NCBI GenBank assembly: GCA_963724435.1
Contig: CAVRUN010000017.1
Span: 45,764 to 109,763, forward strand
From: AP-15 sp963724435
Lineage (GTDB): Bacteria > Pseudomonadota > Alphaproteobacteria > ATCC43930 > CGMCC-115725
Length of the DNA: 64,000 nt
Direction of reading: 5' to 3'
In this document: positions 8,645 to 17,403 of the stretch, piece by piece
Layout: the number at the start of each line of letters is the position of its first letter
Position numbering within the stretch: position 1 is the stretch's first letter
Notes under the pieces: model-generated
What the model was told of the DNA's origin: nothing
What the model saw: only the letters and a program-made list of their open reading frames with translations
Database searches by the model: none
Program-made: the position numbers and the translations under genes

Positions 8645-9445
8645 TTAGCAGGGCCGCCCGAAGAGATGCATGGCGGGGCGCTTGCGTGAGCTATTCACCA
8701 GGGTGGCCATGCCCAGATAGTAGGCGAACACCGCCGAGGCGACCATAAACCAGCCGCCAATCTCCCCGATGACCACCCAGCCGCCACTGGTAACGCCGGC
8801 GAGATTTGGGATACCGGCCAGAACAAAGCCGATGCAGATCGCGCCTAACATTCCGACCAACGCCAAGTTTGTGGCGAGTGCCGCCATGCAAAGAGCGAAT
8901 GAAATGAAGCCAAAGCTCTCCAGCAGGAAACCCCAGATCACCAGAGATCCACCGGTTATCGGGAGCGTTCCTCGGGCCATCAGCAGAAACGAGGTGGCAG
9001 CCAGGAGTGCAAATGCGCCATAGCAGGTGAATGCGGTTGCCATCAGCGAACTCGCCCGCCGGTAGCTGAACAGCCCGGCGATGAATTGGGCGACACCGCC
9101 AAAGATCAACAAAATCGGGACGAGCGCCATAAGGTGACCGGGGGCCGGAATTAAGCCGACTTGCACCGGCGCTGGCCCGGTCACTGAATGCACTGCGTTT
9201 GCCGCGGCAACAACATCGCCGAACGGATGCCCGAAAGCGCCGCCAATCACCGTGCCTGCGATCCAGGTGCCGGTAGCAAAGGCCCAAAGGCCCAACGGCG
9301 ACGGATCGCCGATACTTGCCATTGCCTGTTCTTCGAGCGCCAGTACTTCATCATCCGGCATGCGCGTAATCACCGGACCTGCCGTGGTCCACGTGGCCCG
9401 TTCCTGCCGCTCGCGGATCCTCTCCATTGTTGGCACATCGACCAT
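8645..9445 (-). CDS. GPR1/FUN34/YaaH-family acetate transporter
   Basis: A 266-aa inner-membrane protein with six predicted helices, related to SatP (YaaH) and yeast Ady2, which move acetate/succinate or ammonium-linked acetate. The family signature appears as GDPSPLGLWAF near residue 45, close to the consensus NPAPLGL but with Asp in place of Asn. An upstream in-frame ATG would add 55 non-hydrophobic residues; the ATG at 9445 has GAAGGAG at good spacing and is preferred. A long polar N-terminus of about 40 residues precedes the first helix. Monocistronic. Confidence 0.8.
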   Translation of the reverse strand: MVDVPTMERIRERQERATWTTAGPVITRMPDDEVLALEEQAMASIGDPSPLGLWAFATGTWIAGTVIGGAFGHPFGDVVAAANAVHSVTGPAPVQVGLIPAPGHLMALVPILLIFGGVAQFIAGLFSYRRASSLMATAFTCYGAFALLAATSFLLMARGTLPITGGSLVIWGFLLESFGFISFALCMAALATNLALVGMLGAICIGFVLAGIPNLAGVTSGGWVVIGEIGGWFMVASAVFAYYLGMATLVNSSRKRPAMHLFGRPC

Positions 9446-9793
9446 CTGTCTCACTCCTTCGCGGTTGCACTCGCTAGCGCCAAGGCAGAACTGATCCTGC
9501 GGTCCTGTCCAAGACGAGATCGCGATCAGTTCTGCGCCGCAGCGCACGAATGGGTTGGTTAAGTCCACGACGGATTCGCTCCGGAGAGCTCCTAAGGCCG
9601 GCTTCACCAACCGTTACCCTGGTTAACTCAGTAAATCTGGCCGAGTTCCGGTTTTGATCTACAGGTAACGCTAGGGCGACACTGTGCGCCGGCAAGTTGT
9701 GCCAATTCCGCAGCGCGATCATCCGACGCGACCATGCGCAACCATGCAGGTTATGCCTCGGCGGCATAACCCGCGAAAATAAAATTTTCGAAG
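9446..9793. other. Intergenic region with two inverted repeats
   Basis: No gene is supported in this 348-base stretch. It holds the upstream region of the acetate-type transporter gene and, at its right end, two hairpins downstream of the ClpP-like gene: a 9-bp stem with a 5-base loop (9749-9757 with 9763-9771) and a 7-bp stem with a 3-base loop (9774-9780 with 9784-9790, CGAAAAT/ATTTTCG). Confidence 0.5.
9749..9790 (-). terminator. Tandem hairpins after ClpP-like gene
   Basis: Two adjacent perfect inverted repeats, GGTTATGCC/GGCATAACC (9749-9771) and CGAAAAT/ATTTTCG (9774-9790), begin 3 bases past the stop of the minus-strand ClpP-like gene. They could end the phasin-like/ClpP-like transcript. 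No clean T run follows the larger stem, so a Rho-independent role is uncertain. Confidence 0.4.
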
Positions 9794-10393
9794 CTAAATC
9801 AGGCCAGCAATCAAGCCGCGGCTCAATGCTTCTTCCGCCGAAAGATACCAGCCACCGTAGGCGCGGCGGGCGACCTCCTCGGCATCGACGTCAGAGCCCT
9901 CGATCAATTCGGCGAAGCCGCGCTCTTCGAGGCGCAACCCATGGTCTATATCTGCGATCATTTCCTCGAGCACGCGCCGGCAACTGCCCAATGGCCCTTC
10001 GAGATGCAAATCCTTTGTCATCCGGCGCCCATGGATCAGCAAGGCGGCGTCGCTGGTCAGCCAGCGCCGGTCTTTCGGAAACGCCGCCATGATGGTTACT
10101 CCGGCCGAGGCGACGAGCGTCTTGCCGAGAAACCACATATCGCGGCCGTGCTGCTGACGCAGCAGCCGTACTTCCTCGGCGAGACGGCGGCCGATCTCGG
10201 CATCGCCGCCATCCGTGAATAGCTCGACAAGGATCGCGCCCTCGACCTCCAATACCGGGAGCAGCTGATCAAAAAAGCTCGCGACCATTGGGTGGCTGAC
10301 CGATCCCGACAACCTGACCGTGGCATGCGCGAGCCGCGCGCGGATCTCCTCAGGTATGCTCGGGGGCGTGGATGCCTCGGGCGGCCCACTCAT
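9794..10393 (-). CDS. ClpP-like serine protease (ClpP/crotonase superfamily)
   Basis: A 199-aa protein with the ClpP fold. FTDGGDAEIGRRLAEEV (about 59-75) matches the oxyanion-loop region of ClpP (PGG type), Ser96 in LVASAGVT is the likely nucleophile and His121 in LLIHGRR the likely base. Overall identity to housekeeping ClpP seems low, and the usual ClpP N-terminal axial loop is not recognisable, so it is a divergent paralogue whose ATPase partner is unknown. Its ATG overlaps the stop of the upstream phasin-like gene by 4 bases (ATGA), implying translational coupling and shared function. Confidence 0.75.
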   Translation of the reverse strand: MSGPPEASTPPSIPEEIRARLAHATVRLSGSVSHPMVASFFDQLLPVLEVEGAILVELFTDGGDAEIGRRLAEEVRLLRQQHGRDMWFLGKTLVASAGVTIMAAFPKDRRWLTSDAALLIHGRRMTKDLHLEGPLGSCRRVLEEMIADIDHGLRLEERGFAELIEGSDVDAEEVARRAYGGWYLSAEEALSRGLIAGLI

Positions 10394-10728
10394 GTCCGGG
10401 TGTGTTTCTTTGAGCGGTGGGGGCGTGGCGAGGAGCTGTCGGCGGCGCTGAGACGATTGCGGTTGGCGCGCATCTTCCGCCGATAGAGAGCTACCGTGCG
10501 CGATGGGATCTGTGCGGCATTGCCGTTTAAGACGGCCGCCGCGGCCGCCGACTGGACCTCCATGGCAGCGGTCATCTTCTCCGACACCATACGGTTCATT
10601 TCGGTCGTTGCCGCCGGGCCGCCTAGCGCGAGCTTGGCTAGTCGCAAAGCGATCACCTGCTGCGCTTCGAGCCCCGCTTGCCAGAGATCGAAGGGCAGAC
10701 GCGACCAGGGACCTAATTTATTAGACAA
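10390..10728 (-). CDS. Small phasin-like conserved protein
   Basis: A roughly 112-aa protein. The core (PFDLWQAGLEAQQVIALRL, then ALGGPAATTE and MVSEKMTAAMEVQ) is an amphipathic helical, Ala/Gln-rich region like those of phasins and related small proteins common in alphaproteobacteria, followed by a basic tail rich in Arg, Ser and Lys. I place the start at TTG 10728 because a strong AAGGGGTGGGG lies just upstream; the frame stays open further 5' but that part is antisense to the EcsC gene and does not look like protein. The stop overlaps the ATG of the ClpP-like gene (ATGA), so the two are co-translated. Role unproven; PHA granule binding is one possibility. Confidence 0.65.
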   Translation of the reverse strand: MSNKLGPWSRLPFDLWQAGLEAQQVIALRLAKLALGGPAATTEMNRMVSEKMTAAMEVQSAAAAAVLNGNAAQIPSRTVALYRRKMRANRNRLSAADSSSPRPHRSKKHTRT

Positions 10729-10946
10729 ACCCCACCCCTTTCCAATCAACCACTCGGACTTAATTGGTCGTGTTAGCTGTGATCCCAAGCAAACAAACCG
10801 GCACTGCAATGGTTGCGCTCTTTTCAGAGACCCAAATTGCTTTCCGCGCACGCTTCGTGCCAGGTCGCCTAGTAGCGGGGACGGATACCTGCAGCGTCGC
10901 GGCCGAATGTCTTGTGCGGCGAAGCGAGCGCGGCCAGCTAAGGCGC

Positions 10947-11801
10947 ATGAATTTCTCAGATTCGGATCGGGAAGTATTGGCTGCAGCGATGCGGCGCCTG
11001 GAAGCGCTGGGGTTCGCGGGGAGGATAACCACGATCTTCGGCCGCCCGGCGGAACTGGCAGCGCGGGCATTGCCCGGGGTCGCAACGGGCCTTGTTGCCA
11101 AAGCGGCGCAGACCGCCCTGACCCGGGCGCTCGACATCGCGTTGTTGAGCCTGCGTGGCCGCCGTGTTCGCGGCGGTCGGGTGGTGCATTCCGCGCTCGC
11201 TTCGGCCTCGGGCGCGATTGGGGGCGCCTTCGGGCTTGCCGCAATCACGATCGAGTTGCCGGTCTCGACCGCGATCATGCTGCGGGCGATTGCGGCGATT
11301 GCCCAAAAGGAAGGCGAAGACCTCAGCGATCCCGCCACCGGGCTCGCCTGTCTCGAAGTCTTTGGCTTAGGCCACACCGGATCCACAAGCGCCGAGGCGA
11401 CCGAGGGTGGCTATTTCGCGGTTCGCGCCTTGCTCGCCCGCGGCTTGGCTCAGGCGGCCGATACGGTGATCAACAAGGGGTCCTTGCACGGCGGCTCGGC
11501 CTTGGCGGTACGCGCCTTATCGCCGGTCGTCAACCGCTTTGGCGCGATCGTCTCGCAGAAACTTGCGGCACAGGCGGTGGCCGTGGTCGGCGCAGTCGGC
11601 GGCGCCGCAATCAATCTTGCCTTTATCGAGCATTTTCAGGAGCTGGCCCGTGGCCATTTTGCCGTCCGCCGCCTTGAGCGCGTCTATGGCGCCGAAGCGG
11701 TGCGTGCTGAATACGAGCGGCTCAGAAATGCCAATTCCCCGGGAGCCCTTGCAGATAGCGAGCCCTTGCAGATAGCAGCCATCCCAAAAGGCACGTGCTG
11801 A
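10947..11801 (+). CDS. EcsC family protein
   Basis: A 284-aa protein of the EcsC family, named after the third gene of the Bacillus ecs locus; biochemical role unknown. Features visible: helical N-terminal part (FSDSDREVLAAAMRRLE), a Gly/Ala-rich hydrophobic region (SASGAIGGAFGLAAITIELP) that may insert in or lie on the membrane, the LEVFGLG block, and a C-terminal hydrophobic VAVVGAVGGAAINLAFIEHF segment typical of the family. The ATG at 10947 follows TAAGG; a frame opening at 10764 would add 61 residues of poor quality. It is divergent from the phasin-like gene over a 218-base gap and is followed closely by the MFS gene. Confidence 0.8.
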   Translation: MNFSDSDREVLAAAMRRLEALGFAGRITTIFGRPAELAARALPGVATGLVAKAAQTALTRALDIALLSLRGRRVRGGRVVHSALASASGAIGGAFGLAAITIELPVSTAIMLRAIAAIAQKEGEDLSDPATGLACLEVFGLGHTGSTSAEATEGGYFAVRALLARGLAQAADTVINKGSLHGGSALAVRALSPVVNRFGAIVSQKLAAQAVAVVGAVGGAAINLAFIEHFQELARGHFAVRRLERVYGAEAVRAEYERLRNANSPGALADSEPLQIAAIPKGTC

Positions 11802-11893
11802 AATTCGCGGCAGTCGGTTGCCGCAAGACAAGGCACACTTTACATCTGTCGCCACGATCCAGTTTGGCTGATTACGACGGCAGAGGCGCGCGC

Positions 11894-13144
11894 ATGGCGA
11901 CAGAGGCGGCGGCGATTGGACATCTCGGGAAGAGCAGCGAATTTCGCGCGGTGGGCTTGGTGTCGTCGGCGCATTTCGTCGGCCACTTTCATATGCTGGT
12001 GGTGCCGCCGCTATTCTCCCTGCTGACGGTGCGCTGGGGCGTCAACTTCATCCAACTTGGTTTGGCGCTGACCGTCTACGCCCTCGTTTCAGTCGCCGCA
12101 CAATTGCCGATGGGCTACATGGCCGACCGCTTTGGCTCGCGCAAATTGCTGATCGGCGCATTATTCCTGGGCGGGGTATCGCTCGCTTCGATCGGTATCG
12201 TCGACCGCTATTCCTGGTTCCTGGTCGCTGCAGGATTGTCGGGTATCGCCAACGCGGTTTATCACCCGGCCGACTACGCCATCCTTTCGGCGCGGGTGAC
12301 GCCCTCGCGGATCGGGCGCGCCTTTTCGGTCCACACCTTTGCCGGCATGCTCGGCAATGCGCTGGCGCCCTTGACGATGCTGGCGCTGGTGCCGCGGGTC
12401 GGCATACCCGGCGCCTTGATCATGGCGGGTCTGGTGGGCCCACTAGTGGCGCTGCCGCTGATCGGCACAACCGCGATTGAGGGCAAGAGCGTGGCGGACC
12501 AAAAGATTTTGGGCCGGCGCGGCGAGACGAAACCGGGCCGCGCCGGCAGCGTTTTCACACCGGCGATCATCGGCATGATGGTGTTTTTTATCATGCTGAG
12601 CCTGTCGACCAGCGGGTTGACCAATTTTTCGGTGCCGGCCTTGATGCGCGGCTACGGCTTGCCTTTCGCGACCGCCAATCTCGCGTTGACCGCTTACTTG
12701 ACAGCAACAGCTTTTGGCGTGCTGAGCGGCGGGTTTGTCGCCGATATGACGCGCCGGCACGGCGAGGTCGCCGCAATCGGCTTTACCATCAACGCGATCT
12801 TGATCTTGCAGATCGCCCTCTTCGGCCTCGGCCCCGCCTTATTAGTGACCGTCATGGCATTTGCCGGGTTTCTATCAGGGCTGATCCAGCCGTCGCGTGA
12901 CATGCTGGTGCGCGCCGCGGCCCCGGCCGGTGCGATCGGGCGTGCCTTTGGCGTGGTCACGATCGGTTTCAGCATCGGCGGCACGATCGGCCCGATGCTG
13001 TTCGGCTGGCTGCTCGATCGCGGTGCCGCGCATTGGATTTTCGGCGTCAGCGTCGTCTTTATGCTATTGACCGTCGTGGTGGCGTTGATCGGTGACCGGC
13101 AGATGGCCGGACGGCGCGTCGCGATGGCTCAATCGACCGGATAG
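11894..13144 (+). CDS. MFS transporter
   Basis: A 416-aa major facilitator superfamily permease with about 12 hydrophobic helices. The inter-helix 2-3 signature appears as MGYMADRFGSRKLL (GxxxDRxGxR) near residue 77, and a second copy-like motif GGFVADMTRRHG follows helix 8. The pattern is closest, by eye, to fosmidomycin-resistance-like permeases, though substrate cannot be assigned. The start at 11894 follows AGAGG; a longer frame from 11795 overlaps the EcsC gene by 7 bases and adds 33 unlikely residues. It lies 33 bases before the AI-2E family gene on the same strand. Confidence 0.85.
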   Translation: MATEAAAIGHLGKSSEFRAVGLVSSAHFVGHFHMLVVPPLFSLLTVRWGVNFIQLGLALTVYALVSVAAQLPMGYMADRFGSRKLLIGALFLGGVSLASIGIVDRYSWFLVAAGLSGIANAVYHPADYAILSARVTPSRIGRAFSVHTFAGMLGNALAPLTMLALVPRVGIPGALIMAGLVGPLVALPLIGTTAIEGKSVADQKILGRRGETKPGRAGSVFTPAIIGMMVFFIMLSLSTSGLTNFSVPALMRGYGLPFATANLALTAYLTATAFGVLSGGFVADMTRRHGEVAAIGFTINAILILQIALFGLGPALLVTVMAFAGFLSGLIQPSRDMLVRAAAPAGAIGRAFGVVTIGFSIGGTIGPMLFGWLLDRGAAHWIFGVSVVFMLLTVVVALIGDRQMAGRRVAMAQSTG

Positions 13145-13177
13145 GCCCAACCCTATGTTCGTCGTCGGCGAACCCTG

Positions 13178-14347
13178 ATGCGCCGCGAGAGACCGTTCTC
13201 GCAAAGCCTCAGCCAAATTCAGGGGTCGCGGCCGGCGACACTGCCGCCGCCAAGCTCGGACATTAGCGGGCTGCCGCCGTCTCCGGCTGGGCAGCGTGAC
13301 TTGGTTCGGACAGTCCTCGCGATCCTGTTTATCGGCGGACTGATCGGGACCTCATTCTGGGTCCTCTGGCCGTTCTTGCCGGCCACCATCTGGGCAACGA
13401 CCCTCGTGGTGGCGACTTGGCCGTTGATGCTGAAGGTTCAGCACTACCTGTGGAACAGCCGCGCCCTTGCGGTCACCGTAATGACCCTGGCGTTGCTGAT
13501 CGTCTTTGTCGCGCCGTTCGGGCTGGCGGTCTCGACCATCATCCAAAATTTCGACGCCATCATGGGCTGGGGCCATGCGATCGTCACGTTCAGACTGCCG
13601 CCGCCACCCGCCTGGCTGCACCAAATTCCGCTGTTCAGCAACCAGCTTGTGCTGCTGTGGGGGAAGCTCGAGGCGAGCGGCATCAACGATTTGGCGGCAA
13701 AAGCGGCGCCCTATGCCGGCAATGCCGCAGGATGGTTTGTCGCCGCCCTCAGCGGTTTCGGGACAACACTGATCCAGCTGCTGTTGACACTGATCATCGC
13801 CGCGATCTTGTACGCTGGCGGCGATCGGGCCGAGGTGATCGTAGAGCGCTTTGGCCATCGGCTTGCCGGCGCGCGCGGACGCGAGTCGGTGCGCCTCGCT
13901 GGCCGTTCGATCCGCAGCGTGGCGCTCGGCGTTGTCGTTACCGCTTTGGTCCAGGCGATTATGACAGGCGCCGGGCTGGGCGTGGCCGGCGTGCCGCTCC
14001 CGGGCGTTCTGACCGCCGTCACCTTTATGCTGTGCATTGCCCAGATCGGCCCCGGTCTGGTGCTGATACCGGCCATCGTCTGGCTGTATTGGAGCGGCAG
14101 CGCCGGTTGGGGCACGTTTTTGCTGGTGTGGTCGCTAGCCGTTCTCAGCATCGACAACATCGTGCGCCCGCTGTTGATGCGAAAGGGCGTGCATCTGCCA
14201 TTGGTGCTGCTGCTGGCCGGGGTGATCGGTGGGCTGATTGCGTTCGGTCTGGTCGGTATCTTTCTGGGCCCGGTGGTGCTTGCGGTCGCCTATACCCTGC
14301 TGCAGGCTTGGCTCGAAGAGGACCCCAACCCGGACGGCGCTCGCTAA
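13178..14347 (+). CDS. AI-2E family (PerM/YdiK-like) membrane protein
   Basis: A 389-aa inner-membrane protein of the AI-2E exporter superfamily. A Pro-rich cytoplasmic N-terminus (about 40 residues) is followed by paired helices, a central loop (about 120-175), and the conserved C-terminal block with the motifs AQIGPGLVLIPA and DNIVRPLLMRKGVHLPLVLL, then LGPVVLAVAYTLL. Family members include TqsA and Na+/H+ antiporters; the substrate here is open. The gene follows the MFS gene by 33 bases and is probably co-transcribed. Confidence 0.88.
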   Translation: MRRERPFSQSLSQIQGSRPATLPPPSSDISGLPPSPAGQRDLVRTVLAILFIGGLIGTSFWVLWPFLPATIWATTLVVATWPLMLKVQHYLWNSRALAVTVMTLALLIVFVAPFGLAVSTIIQNFDAIMGWGHAIVTFRLPPPPAWLHQIPLFSNQLVLLWGKLEASGINDLAAKAAPYAGNAAGWFVAALSGFGTTLIQLLLTLIIAAILYAGGDRAEVIVERFGHRLAGARGRESVRLAGRSIRSVALGVVVTALVQAIMTGAGLGVAGVPLPGVLTAVTFMLCIAQIGPGLVLIPAIVWLYWSGSAGWGTFLLVWSLAVLSIDNIVRPLLMRKGVHLPLVLLLAGVIGGLIAFGLVGIFLGPVVLAVAYTLLQAWLEEDPNPDGAR

Positions 14348-14477
14348 CCCGCTTGCTCGAAGTCGTGGCCGTTGACAGTCGCGACAGCTGGCGCGACGTT
14401 GCTGGCACGGTTGCGATTTCCCATTCGGTTGCACAGATCAGCAGAACCATTTGCTGCGACGATCCTTGGGAACCGCG

Positions 14478-15338
14478 ATGAATATGGGCGAGCGGGCGGC
14501 GGCGCCGTCGATTGCCGCCGAGGCACACAGCTCGCGTCAGCCTGCGGCGACCGATATCGGGCCCGATACGGTTCCCGTGCGGGCACTGCTGCTGGGCGAT
14601 CGGATCGACACGCGGCTCGAACGGAGCAGCTCGTTTGGGGTGGCGCCACTAACGATAAATCTACCCGGCGGCGGCATCGCTGTGTTGTTTCGATATGGCG
14701 CAGTCGTGCTGTTTGGCGCAAGCAACGCTGCCGGGGACGAATTCATCAAAGGGCTCACCTCCTCGGTTGTCGGCGCCTTCCCAACGCCGGAACAGGACGA
14801 GGTGCGCCTTGTCGTCCGGCCTGAGAGCGATCAGCATGTCGACGCTACCGGCAACATCATCGTCCGCGACCGATCGATCGAGCGATTGCAGCTGGTGGCC
14901 GACATCCTCGCCAAGAGCCTAGTCTTGTCGCATTACGAAATGCGGATCGCCGAGTTGTTCGACCATATCGAACCGTTGGCGATAACTTTGCGCGAAAAGG
15001 GGCGCGCCGGCGCCGCCGGTAAGGAACTCCTGCGTCAGATCGGCGACGTGCTGCTGATCCAGCAACAGACGGTCGGACGCGTCGGGACCTCGGAGACCCC
15101 CGAGCTGTTGTGGGAGCATCCCGAGCTCGACAGGTTTTACATGCGCCTCGCCGACGAATACGAATTGCGCGATCGCGATCGCGCGCTCGACCGAAAACTC
15201 GACATCGTGTCGAACACAGTCGAGACCCTGCTCGGTCTGGTGCAAACCCGCAGCAGCATGCGGGTCGAATGGTATATCGTCCTGCTGATCGTCGCCGAGT
15301 TGCTGCTCAGCCTCTACCCGTATGTGCTGCGGCGATAG
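14478..15338 (+). CDS. RMD1/YagE family (DUF155) protein
   Basis: A protein of about 286 aa with the RMD1/DUF155 domain: VRALLLGDRIDTRLE near the start, the FRYGAVVLFGA block, DRSIERLQLVADILAKSL, and a single C-terminal transmembrane helix (VEWYIVLLIVAELLLSLYPY). In eukaryotes, family members (Rmd1, RMND1) act in mitochondrial membranes; the bacterial role is unknown. Start options are ATG at 14451, 14478 or 14484; 14478 follows GGGAACC and is chosen. The tail-anchor topology puts most of the protein in the cytoplasm. Confidence 0.82.
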   Translation: MNMGERAAAPSIAAEAHSSRQPAATDIGPDTVPVRALLLGDRIDTRLERSSSFGVAPLTINLPGGGIAVLFRYGAVVLFGASNAAGDEFIKGLTSSVVGAFPTPEQDEVRLVVRPESDQHVDATGNIIVRDRSIERLQLVADILAKSLVLSHYEMRIAELFDHIEPLAITLREKGRAGAAGKELLRQIGDVLLIQQQTVGRVGTSETPELLWEHPELDRFYMRLADEYELRDRDRALDRKLDIVSNTVETLLGLVQTRSSMRVEWYIVLLIVAELLLSLYPYVLRR

Positions 15339-15348
15339 GGACGCAGGA

Positions 15349-15495
15349 TCAGCCGACCAGAAACGAGACCGGGATCATGACGGCTGCGGCCTTTAGCGGC
15401 CATGTCCAGCCCTCAGCATAGACCAAACTCATCAGCGCCAGAATACAAACCATCAAAACGGCGTGCTGCGGGCGAATTTTCATCAGGTAGCGCAT
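15349..15495 (-). CDS. Small two-helix membrane protein (48 aa)
   Basis: A short open frame of 48 residues with two hydrophobic segments (VLMVCILALMSLVYA, about 14-28, and AAAVMIPVSFLVG at the end) and a basic N-terminus (MRYLMKIRPQ), the pattern of a small inner-membrane protein. It lies 74 bases after the creatininase-family gene on the same strand. No strong Shine-Dalgarno sequence precedes the ATG, so expression is unproven. Not recognised. Confidence 0.4.
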   Translation of the reverse strand: MRYLMKIRPQHAVLMVCILALMSLVYAEGWTWPLKAAAVMIPVSFLVG

Positions 15496-15569
15496 GGGCA
15501 CAGTTTAGCACGCAGCCGCTTAATGTTCCCAGCTCCCGCGCCGGCTCGGTTTGGAACAGATGTCGCAGT

Positions 15570-16313
15570 TCAACCGTCGAGCCATCTCTCGTAATCCTTG
15601 GCGAGCCCGGCAACGGCGGTTTCGTAAAGACGTTTGCCGGCCTCGGGTGTCGCCAAGGCCGAGTTGGAGCCGATGCGGCCATCCGGGAAGTTGCGGCGGT
15701 AGTCGGCAGCGTCGGTGAAGTCGCCGCGCGGTGCAATCGGTGGATCGAGAGGCGCCTCTTTGATCGCCTCCGGGTGGGCGAATTGGGTCACCGCGACCTC
15801 GCTCGGGGTCGCATGGCTGCCCTCGGAATCGCCATAGAGCTCTTTCGCCAGCGGCATCACCCCTTCGGCTTGCCACCAATTCCGCAACCGGCATTTGATC
15901 GGCGCGACGCTGCCGGCGGGTGCCATGCTGCGCCCCGCATAGATCTCGGAAAACGCAGCCGAGATCGTAGCGATGTTCCCGCCATGGCCATTGATGAAGT
16001 AAAAGCGCTCGAAGCCGTGCACCGCGAGCAACTCGACCATGTCGCGCAACACCGCGATCAGGGTGCTCGGCCGCAATGTGACCGAACCGGCAAAGGCCAT
16101 GTGGTGCTGCGCCATGCCGACCCCGATTGTCGGGCCGACCAGCGCGCCGGCCATCTCACCGACCCCGCGAGCGATGATCTCGGCGCAGATCGCGTCGGTG
16201 CCGATCAGACCGACCGGTCCATGCTGCTCGGTCGAACCGATCGGCATAATGATGCCGCGGCGTTTCTGGAGGTAGGCCTCGACCTCCGGCCAGGTCTGCA
16301 AATGCAGCTGCAT
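15570..16313 (-). CDS. Creatininase family amidohydrolase
   Basis: A 247-aa metal-dependent amidohydrolase of the creatininase fold. Metal-binding and active-site blocks are present: GSTEQHGP (Glu29, His31), a following Asp40 in IGTD, GMAQHHMAF, INGHGGN (about 107-113), and HATPSEVA with a conserved Glu. The family includes creatinine amidohydrolase, mycofactocin MftE and FAPy deformylase; neighbours give no pathway clue, so the substrate is open. Cytoplasmic. Length is normal for the family. Confidence 0.85.
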   Translation of the reverse strand: MQLHLQTWPEVEAYLQKRRGIIMPIGSTEQHGPVGLIGTDAICAEIIARGVGEMAGALVGPTIGVGMAQHHMAFAGSVTLRPSTLIAVLRDMVELLAVHGFERFYFINGHGGNIATISAAFSEIYAGRSMAPAGSVAPIKCRLRNWWQAEGVMPLAKELYGDSEGSHATPSEVAVTQFAHPEAIKEAPLDPPIAPRGDFTDAADYRRNFPDGRIGSNSALATPEAGKRLYETAVAGLAKDYERWLDG

Positions 16314-16394
16314 TGCCCTTCCCTCCTGTTAAGCTGATCAGTATCGCCGCTATCGATTGGGCAGGCAGTTGCCGCCGATGCGAAAAGGCGGGAC

Positions 16395-17201
16395 TCAGTC
16401 CAGGACTTCGCTATCGATGGCGTCCAGTTCTGCAGTTTTACCGCGCTCGCGCGGCCCGGCGAAAGCCGTCACCACGCCATGCAACGTGCGCAATTCCTGC
16501 TCGGTACAGCGCGCCCGCTGAAACAGGCTGCGCAGATTGCGGACCATGCTCGGACGGCTCTCGGGATGGCGCAGAAAACCGTTCTTGATCAGCGCCTCTT
16601 CGAGATGCCCAAAAAAATTGAACAGCTCGGCTTTGGTTGCCGGACGGCTAAGCCCGGTATGAACGGTTTCCGCCGGTGCTTCGATGCCGGCGGTGTACCA
16701 CTCATAGCCGACGATCATCACTGCCTGGGCCAGGTTCAATGACGAAAAGCCCGGATTGAGCGGCACTGTAAGGACCGTATCGGCCAAGGTTATCGCGTCG
16801 TTCAACAACCCGGTGCGCTCTGGGCCAAAGAGCACGCCGCACGGCTCCGTCGCCGCGCTATGGGCGCGCATCTCGGCCGCTGCCTGACGCGGCGTGACCT
16901 CGCGCCGGACCATGCCGCGGTCGCGGGCGGTGGAGGCGTAGACATGGACGAGGTCGGCCACCGCCGCCGCGATCGACGGATACAGCCGCGCCCTGTCCAG
17001 CACCCAATCGGCGCCGCTCGCCGCCGCCACCGCTTTCGCCGACGGCCACCCATCGCGCGGGCGCACCAGGCGCAAATCATCGAGCGCGCAATTCATCATT
17101 GCCCGCGCGGCCGTGCCAATATTTTCCCCGAGCTGCGGTTCAACGAGAATGATCGCGGGCCCGCCCGCGGTAGCGCGACGGCGATGATCGGTGCCGGCCA
17201 T
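16395..17201 (-). CDS. trmJ: tRNA (cytidine/uridine-32-2'-O)-methyltransferase TrmJ
   Basis: A SPOUT-class methyltransferase of 268 aa that methylates the ribose of residue 32 in tRNA using SAM. The N-terminus carries LVEPQLGENIGTAARAM, motif 2 is VLFGPERTGL and motif 3 is PLNPGFSSLNLAQAVMI, which together form the SAM-binding trefoil knot. A C-terminal extension (about 165-268) matches TrmJ rather than TrmL. It starts immediately after the stop of the immunity-like gene, so it is probably translated from the same message as cysS and the toxin-like gene. Confidence 0.9.
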   Translation of the reverse strand: MAGTDHRRRATAGGPAIILVEPQLGENIGTAARAMMNCALDDLRLVRPRDGWPSAKAVAAASGADWVLDRARLYPSIAAAVADLVHVYASTARDRGMVRREVTPRQAAAEMRAHSAATEPCGVLFGPERTGLLNDAITLADTVLTVPLNPGFSSLNLAQAVMIVGYEWYTAGIEAPAETVHTGLSRPATKAELFNFFGHLEEALIKNGFLRHPESRPSMVRNLRSLFQRARCTEQELRTLHGVVTAFAGPRERGKTAELDAIDSEVLD

Positions 17202-17396
17202 CTAATGCGGCGTGTTCTCTAGAACTATGCGCACCGCTTTGAGCCAATCTTCCCAAGCGGCAGCATCGGCGGGCCGGCCATCAGCCATCATTTGTATATC
17301 ACTAAGAACCGCAGCCAGATCTCCGCCGTCGTGAACCCTTTTCCGATATTCGTCGAGAAACTTGGACATCGCCCGAAAGCCCTGCTCCGTCGACAT
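17202..17396 (-). CDS. Putative immunity protein (CdiI-like)
   Basis: A small acidic protein of 64 aa (69 aa if a TTG at 17411 is used, which would overlap the upstream gene by 8 bases). The sequence is helical with GFRAMSKFLDEY and a C-terminal AWEDWLKAV block, which by eye resembles small immunity proteins encoded after contact-dependent-inhibition and polymorphic toxins. The ATG at 17396 lies 7 bases after the stop of the toxin-like gene; its own stop directly abuts the trmJ start codon. Position, size and acidity support an inhibitor of the upstream gene product. Family assignment is by resemblance only. Confidence 0.55.
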   Translation of the reverse strand: MSTEQGFRAMSKFLDEYRKRVHDGGDLAAVLSDIQMMADGRPADAAAWEDWLKAVRIVLENTPH

Positions 17397-17403
17397 CGTC
17401 AGG

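Noticed and set aside
10729..11244. N-terminal extension of the phasin-like protein
   Set aside because: Open only because it is antisense to the GC-rich EcsC gene; it is Arg/Pro-rich and not protein-like, and TTG 10728 has a strong ribosome binding site.
15402..16337. 311-codon plus-strand frame over the creatininase gene
   Set aside because: Shadow of the minus-strand creatininase, which has all family motifs.
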